From contig JANXBI010000018.1 of NCBI GenBank assembly GCA_025060675.1, forward strand, positions 1 to 64,000: a stretch of DNA of 64,000 bases, in the 5' to 3' direction. Origin of the DNA: Candidatus Caldatribacterium sp. (GTDB lineage: Bacteria; Atribacterota; Atribacteria; Atribacterales; Caldatribacteriaceae). The notes under the pieces are model-generated. The model did not search any database. It had not been told where the DNA came from and was given only the letters and a program-made list of their open reading frames with translations. Positions 40,562 to 48,610 of this stretch are shown here, piece after piece; position 1 is the stretch's first letter; each line of letters begins with the position of its first letter. The position numbers and the translations under genes are program-made.

Positions 40562-41764
40562 GTGAAAGGAAGCAGACGATGGGAACAGGAAGTGCTCGCA
40601 GGTCTTGTGATGTTTTTTGGTGTTTTCCCGATTCTCCGGGCGCAAGGGAATCCCGTACTCTTTCTCGCTGCTTCCTTAGGAACGCTGATCGTGAGCATTT
40701 TTGCAGACCTTCCCCTCGTAGTTCTTCCCTTTCTTCCCTTGGGTGCTCTTTCCACTTTCCTCTGTGAGGAGCTCTACCTCCCTCCGGAAGTCGCAATGGG
40801 AACGCTTCTTTTGGGGAGTGGTGCAGCCTTTCTTGTGTCCCTCTGGCCAGGATGGGGTCGATTGTTCCGTCTGTTTCCGGTGAATCTTCGTTTTGCTCTT
40901 GCTGGGGGTTTTGGGTTGATTCTTTTGGTGCGGGGGTTTCTTGAAGGGCGAATTCTTGTACCGAGCACATCTGGGTGGCTCGAGTTTGGGGACTTTCTAC
41001 ATCCTCGGGTTCTGGCGGTGCTTTTGGGGATTCTCGTTGCTTTTGTGCTTTTTGCCCTTCGTTTTAAAGGAGCGGCACTTTTTGGAATGCTCACAACAGG
41101 GCTTTTCTCCTTTGTGAAAGGCCTTTGGTCTTTCGCTCCGGTAACGGATGGAGGGTTGCAACTTCGTCTTTTCCCAGTCGATGTCTCTGGAGCTTTGCAG
41201 TACGGCACCCTCAGTGTTACCCTCATTGGGGCACTTTTGGTGTTCTTTGAGGTTCTTGGGCTTCTTGGAGGTTTTCTTACCCGGCTGAACGAGGATTTTG
41301 CAAGGTTCCGTCGGGGTATCTGCTTTGGTATTCTGGGTACTCTCCCAGGTTTACTTTTGGGCGTTCCAGGGTGTCTTCCTGCACCAGAGAGTGCGCTTGC
41401 CATTGGAGAAAGGGGAAAGCGGGGTCTTGCTGGGATAGTGTGTGGTGGGGGTTTGCTCTTTTCTTTCTTCTTCTTTCGGTACTTACCTTCCCTTCCCGCT
41501 TTTGTGGCTGTTCCCGCTCTCTGTGTGGGAGGCTTTTCTATGGTGGAGCTCCTTGGTGGCGTTGCCTTTCGGGATGCTCTCGAAGGCATCCCTGCCTTCT
41601 GCGCCCTTGGAGTCGCTGTTGCCACTCTGTCACTTGCTGAGGGTTGTGCTTCTGGGATTCTGGTGTACACGGTGCTCTCCCTCATCCTCCGTCGGGGGAA
41701 GTCCCTGCACCCTGCCTTTTACCTCCTTACCCTCTTTGCCCTTATTTTTTTCCTCATTCGGTGA
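40562..41764 (+). CDS. NCS2/AzgA-like nucleobase permease, divergent
   Basis: Polytopic membrane protein of 400 aa with about 12 hydrophobic segments. The first helix region, LAGLVMFFGVFPILRAQGNP, resembles the AGLTTFLTMAYIIxVNP start of AzgA/PbuG guanine-hypoxanthine permeases, and later parts (FEVLGLLGGFLTRLNEDFAR, GVPGCLPAPESALAIGERGKRGLAGI) match the family's TGxxxAxxxGARTGLAS-like region loosely. So purine or related uptake is likely but the match is distant. Start GTG 40562 follows AGGGAGG; an upstream TTG in frame overlaps the promoter region. Confidence 0.68.
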   Translation: MKGSRRWEQEVLAGLVMFFGVFPILRAQGNPVLFLAASLGTLIVSIFADLPLVVLPFLPLGALSTFLCEELYLPPEVAMGTLLLGSGAAFLVSLWPGWGRLFRLFPVNLRFALAGGFGLILLVRGFLEGRILVPSTSGWLEFGDFLHPRVLAVLLGILVAFVLFALRFKGAALFGMLTTGLFSFVKGLWSFAPVTDGGLQLRLFPVDVSGALQYGTLSVTLIGALLVFFEVLGLLGGFLTRLNEDFARFRRGICFGILGTLPGLLLGVPGCLPAPESALAIGERGKRGLAGIVCGGGLLFSFFFFRYLPSLPAFVAVPALCVGGFSMVELLGGVAFRDALEGIPAFCALGVAVATLSLAEGCASGILVYTVLSLILRRGKSLHPAFYLLTLFALIFFLIR

Positions 41765-41791
41765 CGGAGTATATTGCAAAGGGGGGGAGAA

Positions 41792-41836
41792 ATGACTATA
41801 CTTCATGCGGACCTCACAAAGAGGTACTTTGCTTGA
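41792..41836 (+). CDS. Possible 14-codon leader peptide before the decarboxylase
   Basis: ATG 41792 with an exceptional ribosome site (GGGGGGGAGAA) opens MTILHADLTKRYFA and stops at 41836, 22 nt before the decarboxylase start. The decarboxylase itself has a poor ribosome site, so translation may reinitiate after this ORF. Short leader ORFs control ornithine decarboxylase in enterobacteria (speFL), by a different sequence. Could also be chance. Confidence 0.35.
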   Translation: MTILHADLTKRYFA

Positions 41837-41858
41837 AGAACCGGGTGACTGTGCATAC

Positions 41859-43010
41859 ATGGGGAGAACATGGCTTCTTGAGAAAGAGGCGTTTCCGCTT
41901 GGTGAAGAGCAGATTGCTGAACTTGTCTCGCAATTTGGCACCCCTCTCCTTGTTCTTCTGCGGGAACGGATTGTAGCGAATTACCGTGCTTTTCAGCGTT
42001 TCCTCCCAGGAGTTGAAGTATTCTATGCGGTCAAAGCGAATCCTCATCCTTCGGTCGTCGGACTTTTGGCTTCCTTAGGGTCCTCGTTTGATGTTGCCTC
42101 GTCGCAAGAAATTGCGCTTGTGGCAAGCTTCGGCGTTTCTCCAGAGCGAATGATTTTTGCCAACACCATTAAGAAACGTGAGGGCCTTCTCTATGCTCGG
42201 CAAATTGGGGTTTCTCTCATGACTTACGACAATGAGGAAGAGCTCAAAAAGATTGCGCGTTTTTATCCCGAGGCAAAGCTTGTGCTGCGCCTGAAAACTC
42301 CCTCAAACGGAAGTCGTATTGATCTTTCGTATAAGTTCGGTGCTCCTCCTGAAGAAGCCCTGGAACTCCTGCAGCGTGCCTACGACATGGGGCTTCGTCC
42401 TGTTGGTCTGAGCTTTCATGTCGGTTCTCCTTGTCATAACCCTAAAACGTATGTGACGGCTGTGCACATTGTGGAGGATATTCTTGAGGAAGCCCAAAAG
42501 TACGGTCTTTTCCTCACTCTCATTGACATTGGTGGTGGCTTCCCGCTCCAGACGTATGCTGGGGAAGGGCAAGAGGCAAGTCTTGAGGCAGTGAGTGAGG
42601 TCCTCTATCCACTGCTTCGACCTTTCCTCTCCCAGGGATTTCGGGTTATTGCTGAACCCGGACGGAGCATCGTCGGGAATGCGGGAATATTGCTCACCAG
42701 AGTTATTGGGAAGGCCTGGCGTTCGGGGAAGGTATGGTACTACCTTGATGATGGGCTGTACGGGACATTCTCTGCTATCCCCTTCGACAAAGCTCGTTTC
42801 TCCTTCTATGCTCTAAAAGGGGGCGAGGAGGAAGTTCCTGCAACGCTTGCTGGTCCGACCTGCGACTCTCTTGATGTGGTGGCTGAGGATGTTCTCCTTC
42901 CACCCCTTGAGGTTGATGACCTCATCGTGGTTCCCGACATTGGAGCCTATTCCTGGGCCTCGGCCACAAACTTTAACGGGTTCGATAAGCCACAGGTAGT
43001 CATGGTATAA
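41859..43010 (+). CDS. Ornithine/lysine-type PLP decarboxylase (fold III)
   Basis: PLP enzyme of the alanine-racemase-like fold, 383 aa from ATG 41859. PLP lysine in FYAVKANPHPSVV, phosphate loop DIGGGFPLQTY, EPGRSIVGNAG, and the cross-dimer active-site Cys and Asp in GPTCDSLDVV, the pattern of ornithine and lysine decarboxylases rather than diaminopimelate decarboxylase. It should make putrescine or cadaverine, first step of polyamine formation. The start is uncertain (ATG 41805 is in frame), and a short leader ORF lies upstream. Confidence 0.85.
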   Translation: MGRTWLLEKEAFPLGEEQIAELVSQFGTPLLVLLRERIVANYRAFQRFLPGVEVFYAVKANPHPSVVGLLASLGSSFDVASSQEIALVASFGVSPERMIFANTIKKREGLLYARQIGVSLMTYDNEEELKKIARFYPEAKLVLRLKTPSNGSRIDLSYKFGAPPEEALELLQRAYDMGLRPVGLSFHVGSPCHNPKTYVTAVHIVEDILEEAQKYGLFLTLIDIGGGFPLQTYAGEGQEASLEAVSEVLYPLLRPFLSQGFRVIAEPGRSIVGNAGILLTRVIGKAWRSGKVWYYLDDGLYGTFSAIPFDKARFSFYALKGGEEEVPATLAGPTCDSLDVVAEDVLLPPLEVDDLIVVPDIGAYSWASATNFNGFDKPQVVMV

Positions 43011-43011
43011 T
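43006..43011 (+). promoter_or_regulatory. Candidate -10 box for the suf operon
   Basis: Consensus TATAAT overlaps the decarboxylase stop codon and lies 19 nt before the sufC ATG, which would leave a leader of about a dozen bases holding GGGGGAGG. No good -35 is visible at 16-18 nt, so it is only a candidate. Confidence 0.45.
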
Positions 43012-43029
43012 GGGGCGGGGGAGGATGCT

Positions 43030-43761
43030 ATGCTCTACATAGAGCGCCTTAGGGTGGCGGTTGGTGATTCGCTCATTCTCGATGGTGTTGATCTTGAAAT
43101 TGGAGAAGGCGAGGTCCATGTCCTCCTTGGCCCCAATGGTGCAGGGAAAACCACGCTCCTTATGGCAATCATGGGGATACCGGGGTATCGTGTTGTAGGG
43201 GGAAAGATTTTCTTCCAGGGGAAGGATATCACCAGCCTTGACGTGGAAGAGCGGGCCCGTCTTGGTATTGGCATGGCCTTTCAGAAGATGCCCACAATCA
43301 GTGGTATTACTCTCCGGTCCCTTGGGCGAATTATTTTGGAAAAGCGGGGTATAACTGATGCTCTCGAAGAGATTGCCGAAAGAGTGAATTGCTCGTATCT
43401 CCTCGATCGCGACGTTGGAAAAGGATTCTCCGGAGGTGAGATGAAACGGGCAGAGCTTTTGCAACTGCTTCTCCAGCGTCCGCTGTTCTCCATGGTTGAT
43501 GAACCCGAATCGGGTGTGGATCTCGACAGTATCGCTCTTGTGGGTCGGGCTTTGCGAGAGCTTTTCGAACGTGACCAGGTGCGCACCAAGAGACGTTCTG
43601 GTCTGATCATTACCCATACGGGGTATATTCTCGAATACCTCAACGCCGATCGAGGTCATGTTCTCATGAACGGTCGGATCGTGTGCAGTGGGAACCCCCG
43701 AGACCTTTTTGCCGACATCAAGGAGAAAGGGTACGGAGAGTGTGCGAGGTGTGAACGATGA
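43030..43761 (+). CDS. sufC: Fe-S cluster assembly ATPase SufC
   Basis: Cytoplasmic ABC-type ATPase that drives conformational change in SufB during [Fe-S] assembly. The 243-residue protein has Walker A GPNGAGKTTLL, signature FSGGEMKRAELLQLL, Walker B and catalytic Glu in MVDEPESGVDLDS, and the H-loop ITHTGYILE. The SufC-specific GEMKR signature separates it from transport ATPases. Overlaps sufB by 4 nt. Confidence 0.93.
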   Translation: MLYIERLRVAVGDSLILDGVDLEIGEGEVHVLLGPNGAGKTTLLMAIMGIPGYRVVGGKIFFQGKDITSLDVEERARLGIGMAFQKMPTISGITLRSLGRIILEKRGITDALEEIAERVNCSYLLDRDVGKGFSGGEMKRAELLQLLLQRPLFSMVDEPESGVDLDSIALVGRALRELFERDQVRTKRRSGLIITHTGYILEYLNADRGHVLMNGRIVCSGNPRDLFADIKEKGYGECARCER

Positions 43762-45002
43762 GGGTTCAGGAGGAATACCTCAGAGATTTGCGTGAACGGG
43801 CGGAAAGAGCTCTGACGAAAAAAGCCCCTCTCGGGCCAGATGTTGACCTTTCGCAGTTTTACGTCTGTTCTCCTCGAGAACCTGTTGAAGATCTCCGGGA
43901 AATAGAGGAACGGCTGAAAGAGGCGGCGCTCTATGCGGGTGTAGAGCTTGAGGGTGAAAGAGCAGCCACGTACCTTCAGGTGGATCGTTCAGCGGTGTAC
44001 GAGAGAGTGCAGAAGGCTTTCGAGGGAAAGCTTGAGATTATGAGTTCTCGGGAAGCGCTTGCCAGGTATCCTGAGCTTCTTGAGTACTGGTGGGGTCTTG
44101 TTCCGGTCGACGCCGATAAGTACACCGCTTTTGCCGAGCTCTGCCCGACAGAGGGATACTTCATTCGAGTTTTCTCTAACGTCAAGATTGAGGTCCCTCT
44201 TCAGGCCTGTCTCCTTGTCTCAGAGGTAGCACGAGTACAGAGCGTTCATAACATTGTGATTCTTGAAGACGGCGCAGAAGTGAATCTCATCACAGGGTGT
44301 GCTTCAGTTCGAGGGGCGGAAAGTGGTGTCCATATTGGGGTGAGCGAGTTCTACATCGGGGACAATGCTCGCCTCACCTTTACCATGGTGCACAACTGGG
44401 GTGAATCGTTTCACGTTCGCCCCCGGACAGTAGCAAAGCTTGGAAAGAATGCCTTCTTTAGCAGCACTTATGTTCTTTTGAAGCCGCTTGCTTCTATTCA
44501 GGCGTTTCCTCAGGTTCTCTTGGAGGGAGAGGGGGCACAAGCGACGTTCCAGAACATCGTTTTCGCTAAGGGGAGTTCATACATCGATCTTGGATCCACA
44601 CTTTTGCTTAAGAATAAGGGGTGTCGGGGAAGCTCCATTTCTCGGGTCTGTGCCATGGACGAAGCGCAAGTTTTTGCACGGGGAAGGCTTATCGCTTTTC
44701 ATGACGATGTTCAAGCGCACCTTGAGTGTAAAGGGATTCTCTTTTCGGAGAAAGCCCAGATTGTCTCTATTCCTGAGCTTGAGGTGCATGGAGCACCGAA
44801 AGCACGTCTCTCTCACGAGGCTGCGGTAGGTCCCTTTGAAGAAGAAGCGGTGAACTACCTCCGGGCAAGAGGTCTGAAGAGGGAAGAAGCGCTTTCTCTC
44901 TTAACCCAGGGTTTCTTGAATCTCGATCTTCCTGGTCTGCCGAAAGCGCTTCGGCGGTATATTGAGGAGATTATCCGAGTCACGTCTCGGGACGTGTTAT
45001 AG
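43758..45002 (+). CDS. sufB: Fe-S cluster assembly scaffold SufB/SufD-like
   Basis: Beta-helix scaffold protein, 414 aa, partner of SufC. The core is visible in GCASVRGAESGVHIGVSEFYIGD split over strands, LLEGEGAQATFQNIVFA and the late KAQIVSIPELEVHGAPKARLSHEAAVGPFE, with the conserved C-terminal SHEAxxG motif. No separate sufD, sufS or sufU is nearby, so this is a minimal SufCB pair of the kind common in anaerobes. Probably acts as a homodimer; cysteine desulfurase must come from elsewhere. Confidence 0.92.
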   Translation: MRVQEEYLRDLRERAERALTKKAPLGPDVDLSQFYVCSPREPVEDLREIEERLKEAALYAGVELEGERAATYLQVDRSAVYERVQKAFEGKLEIMSSREALARYPELLEYWWGLVPVDADKYTAFAELCPTEGYFIRVFSNVKIEVPLQACLLVSEVARVQSVHNIVILEDGAEVNLITGCASVRGAESGVHIGVSEFYIGDNARLTFTMVHNWGESFHVRPRTVAKLGKNAFFSSTYVLLKPLASIQAFPQVLLEGEGAQATFQNIVFAKGSSYIDLGSTLLLKNKGCRGSSISRVCAMDEAQVFARGRLIAFHDDVQAHLECKGILFSEKAQIVSIPELEVHGAPKARLSHEAAVGPFEEEAVNYLRARGLKREEALSLLTQGFLNLDLPGLPKALRRYIEEIIRVTSRDVL

Positions 45003-45014
45003 GGGTGCAGGTGG

Positions 45015-45248
45015 TTGGCGGTTCAAGCATACATCCTCATTCAGGTTCAGGCTGGAAAGGCTCAGGGAATTAAAAAAGAGTTGAGCCAGCTCCCCTATTT
45101 TCTCCGTGTTGATCGGATCATGGGGCCGTTTGATATCATCGCCCTGGTTGAAGTTGAGAGCAACCGGGAAATTGGGGAGGTTGTTCTCAAGGAAATTCAC
45201 TCTATGAACGGAGTGAAGAGAACGCTGACCTGTCCGGTCATTCCCTGA
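45015..45248 (+). CDS. Stand-alone Lrp/AsnC ligand-binding (RAM) domain protein
   Basis: A 77-residue protein that is only the effector-binding half of Lrp/AsnC regulators: AYILIQVQAGKAQGIKKELS, then VDRIMGPFDIIALVEVES and EIHSMNGVKRTLTCPV. There is no helix-turn-helix. Such stand-alone RAM proteins form dimers or octamers that bind amino acids and may modulate partner regulators. TTG start with GCAGGTGG upstream. Lies between sufB and the LexA-like gene and might act with the latter. Confidence 0.86.
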   Translation: MAVQAYILIQVQAGKAQGIKKELSQLPYFLRVDRIMGPFDIIALVEVESNREIGEVVLKEIHSMNGVKRTLTCPVIP

Positions 45249-45252
45249 GGCC

Positions 45253-45834
45253 ATGAAACCAAAAGGTCCCATTTCCCCAAAAGAAGAGGAAATCCTCTCG
45301 TTCATCGTTCGGTACTGTCAGGAAACGGGGTATCCTCCTACAGTGCGGGAAATTGGGAAGGCGGTTGGTTTGCACTCTTCCTGCAGTGTTCACTACCATC
45401 TTCGGAAACTTGAGGAAAAGGGTTTCATTCGTCGTAAGCCTGCAAAGCCTCGGGCCATTGAGCTCGTCTCAGTCAGTGGTGAAGGCGTTGCTTCAGGGGA
45501 ACTTGTGCTCCTTCCCCTTTTGCGGGAAGTAGTCCAGACGCGGGATGGGGTTCTCCTTACTTTTGCTCGTGCTTTTTTCCCTTTTCCGAAGCACCTTGTC
45601 GGTGATGGGGAGTGTTTTGTCTTCTTGGTGCAAGATGGAGCTTTCAGTCGCTGGCATATCCTTGAGGGGGATTACCTTCTCGTTGAGCGGGGAAGTCGCT
45701 TTGAAGGAGAAGCATTGCTTTTCCTTGTGAGTCGAGGGAGAGTGTTCCTTGAGCAAGTCTCTCTCTGGGAGGGGAAGGAAGAAAGTACGGTTAACGTAGT
45801 GGGAAGAGTTGTGGGAGTGTGGAGGAGGCTGTAA
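45253..45834 (+). CDS. LexA-like repressor lacking the peptidase dyad
   Basis: A 193-residue protein with LexA architecture: winged helix-turn-helix (about 1-68; TVREIGKAVGLHSSCSVHYH is typical LexA) and a C-terminal S24-like domain. The cleavage site is near normal (VASGEL at 79-84 instead of VAAGEP), but the nucleophile Ser in the usual GDSM is Ala130 (QDGAF) and the general-base Lys is replaced by Leu166 (VFLEQV). It therefore should not self-cleave. It may be a constitutive or ligand-controlled repressor, or regulated by another protein. Its frame is intact and the fold seems kept. Confidence 0.85.
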   Translation: MKPKGPISPKEEEILSFIVRYCQETGYPPTVREIGKAVGLHSSCSVHYHLRKLEEKGFIRRKPAKPRAIELVSVSGEGVASGELVLLPLLREVVQTRDGVLLTFARAFFPFPKHLVGDGECFVFLVQDGAFSRWHILEGDYLLVERGSRFEGEALLFLVSRGRVFLEQVSLWEGKEESTVNVVGRVVGVWRRL

Positions 45835-46250
45835 TGGTAATTACGAGGAAAATCCAAGTGGAAACGAAAGGACATACCGACGTCGTTTTGCTGACCGAGC
45901 GGGTGGCGGAGATTTTACAGACGTCTGGTGTCTCTTCAGGTATTGTGTGCCTTTTCCTTCCAGGAACCACAGCGACGCTCACCACAGCAGAGTTCGAACC
46001 CGGTCTTGTCAAAGATATTAAGGATTTCTGGGAAAGAATTGCACCGGCTGCTGCCTTCTATGAGCACAATGCACGATGGCAGGATGGTAACGGCTACGCC
46101 CATGTGCGCGCTCAGGTCTCTGGTCCGTCTCTTGTTGTGCCTTTTGTGGAAGGGAAACTCCTCCTTGGGACTTGGCAGGATATCATTCTGGTTGATTTTG
46201 ACAACCGTCCCCGTTCGCGAACAATTATTGTCCAAATTGTGGGGGAGTAG
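45834..46250 (+). CDS. YjbQ/UPF0047 family protein
   Basis: A 138-residue protein of the YjbQ family, sometimes called secondary thiamine-phosphate synthase. The signature is YEHNARWQDGNGYAHVRAQV, followed by GPSLVVPFVEGKLLLGTWQD and DFDNRPRSRTIIVQIVG, all conserved. It forms trimers with a metal site of His and Asp residues; true cellular role unsettled. Start ATG 45834 overlaps the LexA-like stop by 1 nt (TAATG) with GGAGG upstream. Confidence 0.9.
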   Translation: MVITRKIQVETKGHTDVVLLTERVAEILQTSGVSSGIVCLFLPGTTATLTTAEFEPGLVKDIKDFWERIAPAAAFYEHNARWQDGNGYAHVRAQVSGPSLVVPFVEGKLLLGTWQDIILVDFDNRPRSRTIIVQIVGE

Positions 46251-46252
46251 CA

Positions 46253-47401
46253 ATGCAAGAGTCTTTTGTTTTCCGTCTCCCTCAAGAAATCTACTTTGGC
46301 CCGGGTGAGGGAAAGCGGGTTGGGGAACACCTCAAACGTTTTGGAAGGCGACCTTTGGTCGTGGTGGGTCAACGTTTTGCTCAGGAGTCGGGGGTTCTTG
46401 ATGAGGTGCTCCAATCTCTTGCCTCTGCATCTTGTGAAGCGGTTGTTTTCAGTGGCGTTCCTCCTGAGCCGACCCTTGAGGTTGTTGACAAGGGGATAAA
46501 GATGGCTCAAGAGGCCAACTGTGACAGCATCGTGGCGCTCGGCGGAGGGAGTGTTCTGGATTGTGGGAAAGCGATCGCTGGTGTGGTGCCGAACGGAGAG
46601 AGTGTTATTCCGTATTTTGAAGGTGCACCGCTTCTTCGTCCTGCTCTCCCTTGGATTGCCATGCCTACCACAGCAGGGACAGGATCGGAGATGACAAATA
46701 ACGCTGTCTTGACCGATGCTACCAGGAAACTCAAAAAGAGCCTTCGAAGTCCCTTTTTAGTTGCTCGAGTAGCCTTAATCGATCCCACGTACACTTTTTC
46801 TCTTTCTCCGTACCGCACGGCAATCAGTGGGGTGGACGCTCTTGTGCAGGCTATTGAGGCGTACACAAGCCCCTATGCCAACCCCATTACTGACGTCTTA
46901 GCGCGTGAAGCTATTGGGCTTCTCTGGGAATACCTGCCCTTGGCGGTTCAAGAAGGAAAGAATCCCCTATTTCGGAAACAGGTGGCCAAAGGGAGTATGT
47001 TGAGTGCTATGGCCTTTGCTAATGCCTCCTCTGGTCCATGCCACGGCCTTGCCCATATGGTTGGTCCGGATTTCAATATTCCCCATGGTGAAGCCTGTGG
47101 CATTCTTTTGCCCCCCGTCATCCGTTTTAATGGCAGCGTCCTTGAGGAGCGGTATCGGGATATCGCTCGGTGTATAGGGATTATGGAGGGGGAAGGGGGA
47201 AGTTTTGCGGAGGCCCTCGCGTCGGCTTTCTTAGCGTTTTTGGCTCGGGTAGGGTTGCGGACGAGGCTACGGGATTTTGGTGTGCCGAGGGAAGCCCTTG
47301 CGGGAGTTGTACGGGAAGAACGCATTGGGCGAAGCATCCTTGAAAATCAACGCCCCATGCGTGTTGAGAATCTCGTGGCGCTTCTTGAGGAAGCCTGGTA
47401 G
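46253..47401 (+). CDS. Iron-containing alcohol dehydrogenase
   Basis: NAD(P)-dependent dehydrogenase of the iron-ADH superfamily, 382 aa. Cofactor loop ALGGGSVLDCGKAIAGV, hinge MPTTAGTGSEMTNNAVL, metal ligands in PCHGLAHMVGPDFNIPHGEACG. The substrate could be an alcohol, butanol-type aldehyde or glycerol. It starts 2 nt after the YjbQ gene and precedes a cupin gene. Confidence 0.92.
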   Translation: MQESFVFRLPQEIYFGPGEGKRVGEHLKRFGRRPLVVVGQRFAQESGVLDEVLQSLASASCEAVVFSGVPPEPTLEVVDKGIKMAQEANCDSIVALGGGSVLDCGKAIAGVVPNGESVIPYFEGAPLLRPALPWIAMPTTAGTGSEMTNNAVLTDATRKLKKSLRSPFLVARVALIDPTYTFSLSPYRTAISGVDALVQAIEAYTSPYANPITDVLAREAIGLLWEYLPLAVQEGKNPLFRKQVAKGSMLSAMAFANASSGPCHGLAHMVGPDFNIPHGEACGILLPPVIRFNGSVLEERYRDIARCIGIMEGEGGSFAEALASAFLAFLARVGLRTRLRDFGVPREALAGVVREERIGRSILENQRPMRVENLVALLEEAW

Positions 47402-47411
47402 GAGGGAGAGT

Positions 47412-47744
47412 ATGGAGGTCGTTCACGAGAAGGACAAGGCATTTCGTGAGGGCGATTGGGGGATTAAGTATCTCTTTCGGGGTCCACGCCTTGATTGTGG
47501 CATTGTGTACCTGAAGCCAGGAACGAGTATGGGAGCACACTACCACCGAGAGGTTGAGGAAACGTTTTTTATTCTTGAGGGAAGGGGCATCTTGAGGCTT
47601 AACGAGGAGGATGTTCCTGTTGAGGCGGGGATGGCTCTCCGGGTAGAACCGGGGGAACGCCATGATCTTTGTGCCCTTGATGTTCCTTTGCGAGGAATTT
47701 TTGTAAAAGTTCCTTATCTCCCAGAAGACAAGGTATCGTGTTGA
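47412..47744 (+). CDS. Single-domain cupin protein
   Basis: A 110-residue cupin. Motif 1 is GAHYHREVEETFFILEGRG (two His and Glu metal ligands) and motif 2 PGERHDL (third His). Likely a small metal-dependent isomerase or a sugar- or acid-binding protein; the specific role is unknown. ATG 47412 follows GGAGGGAGAG; an upstream open frame inside the dehydrogenase gene is a shadow. Overlaps the next gene by 7 nt. Confidence 0.85.
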   Translation: MEVVHEKDKAFREGDWGIKYLFRGPRLDCGIVYLKPGTSMGAHYHREVEETFFILEGRGILRLNEEDVPVEAGMALRVEPGERHDLCALDVPLRGIFVKVPYLPEDKVSC

Positions 47745-48595
47745 GCGAGCTTTATAAGCGATTGCAAAGTTGCTCTCTGTGCCCTCGCCGGTGTGGGGTT
47801 GACCGGACTAGAGGCGAGCGAGGATTCTGTGGTGGGGGTATGTTGCCTTGGGTAGCGAGCTTCCATCCTCACTTTGGGGAGGAGGAAATCCTCAGTGGAT
47901 TTCGAGGTTCAGGGACTATCTTCTTCTCAGGGTGTAACATGGCCTGTGTGTACTGTCAGAATTATACTATCAGTCACTTTCGTGAAGGGATGGAACTCAC
48001 GGTGGAAGATCTTGCAGCGATTATGCTTGCCCTTGAGAAAAGGGGATGCCACAACATTAACCTTGTGACACCGACGCATTTTACTCCCCAGATTTTTGAC
48101 GCTCTTACCTTGGCCCGCAAAAGAGGTCTGTCCGTTCCCCTTGTGTACAACACGAGTGGGTATGAAGACCTTGAGGTGCTTCGCTCCCTTCGGGGCCTTG
48201 TGGACATTTACCTTCCGGATATGCGATACTCTAAGGAAGAGAGTGCCATACGGTACTCTCAAGCTCCACAATACCCTAAGGTGTGCCGTGAGGCCATTTG
48301 TGAGATGTTTGCCCAAGTTGGTAATGTTGTGCTAAACGAGGAAGGTGTTGCTCGTCGAGGGCTGATAGTCCGTATTCTCATCATACCCTCTCTCGAGGAC
48401 GAGGCCAAAGATAATCTCCGATTCCTCGCTACGAGCGTTTCTCGCGATGTTTATGTGACGCTTCTTCGACAGTACCGTCCGCTGTACCGGGCAAGAGAGT
48501 TTCCGGAAATTGCGAAGGTAGTGAGCGACCAAGTGTACCGAGATGTCCTGGAGTATGGGAGGTCTCTGGGTTTGCACAACTTCATTCTCCAATGA
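47738..48595 (+). CDS. Radical SAM protein, PflA-like family
   Basis: A 285-residue radical SAM enzyme. The SAM-binding [4Fe-4S] motif is CNMACVYC (CxxxCxxC) in FFSGCNMACVYCQN at about 69. Before it lies a Cys-rich N-terminus, CSLCPRRCGVDRTRGERGFC, characteristic of the family annotated as putative pyruvate-formate-lyase activating enzyme. No glycyl-radical enzyme gene is nearby, so the target is unknown. TTG start. Confidence 0.86.
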   Translation: MLSELYKRLQSCSLCPRRCGVDRTRGERGFCGGGMLPWVASFHPHFGEEEILSGFRGSGTIFFSGCNMACVYCQNYTISHFREGMELTVEDLAAIMLALEKRGCHNINLVTPTHFTPQIFDALTLARKRGLSVPLVYNTSGYEDLEVLRSLRGLVDIYLPDMRYSKEESAIRYSQAPQYPKVCREAICEMFAQVGNVVLNEEGVARRGLIVRILIIPSLEDEAKDNLRFLATSVSRDVYVTLLRQYRPLYRAREFPEIAKVVSDQVYRDVLEYGRSLGLHNFILQ

Positions 48596-48610
48596 GGGGA
48601 GGATGACGCT

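Noticed and set aside
39951..40970. A long open frame of 339 codons on the minus strand.
   Set aside because: It mirrors the NCS2-like permease gene in antisense, and its C-terminal part is a low-complexity Phe run over the Lys-rich bTHX codons.
45985..46005. A TTCGAACCC string resembling a tRNA T-arm.
   Set aside because: It lies inside the conserved part of the YjbQ gene, with no acceptor or anticodon stem around it.
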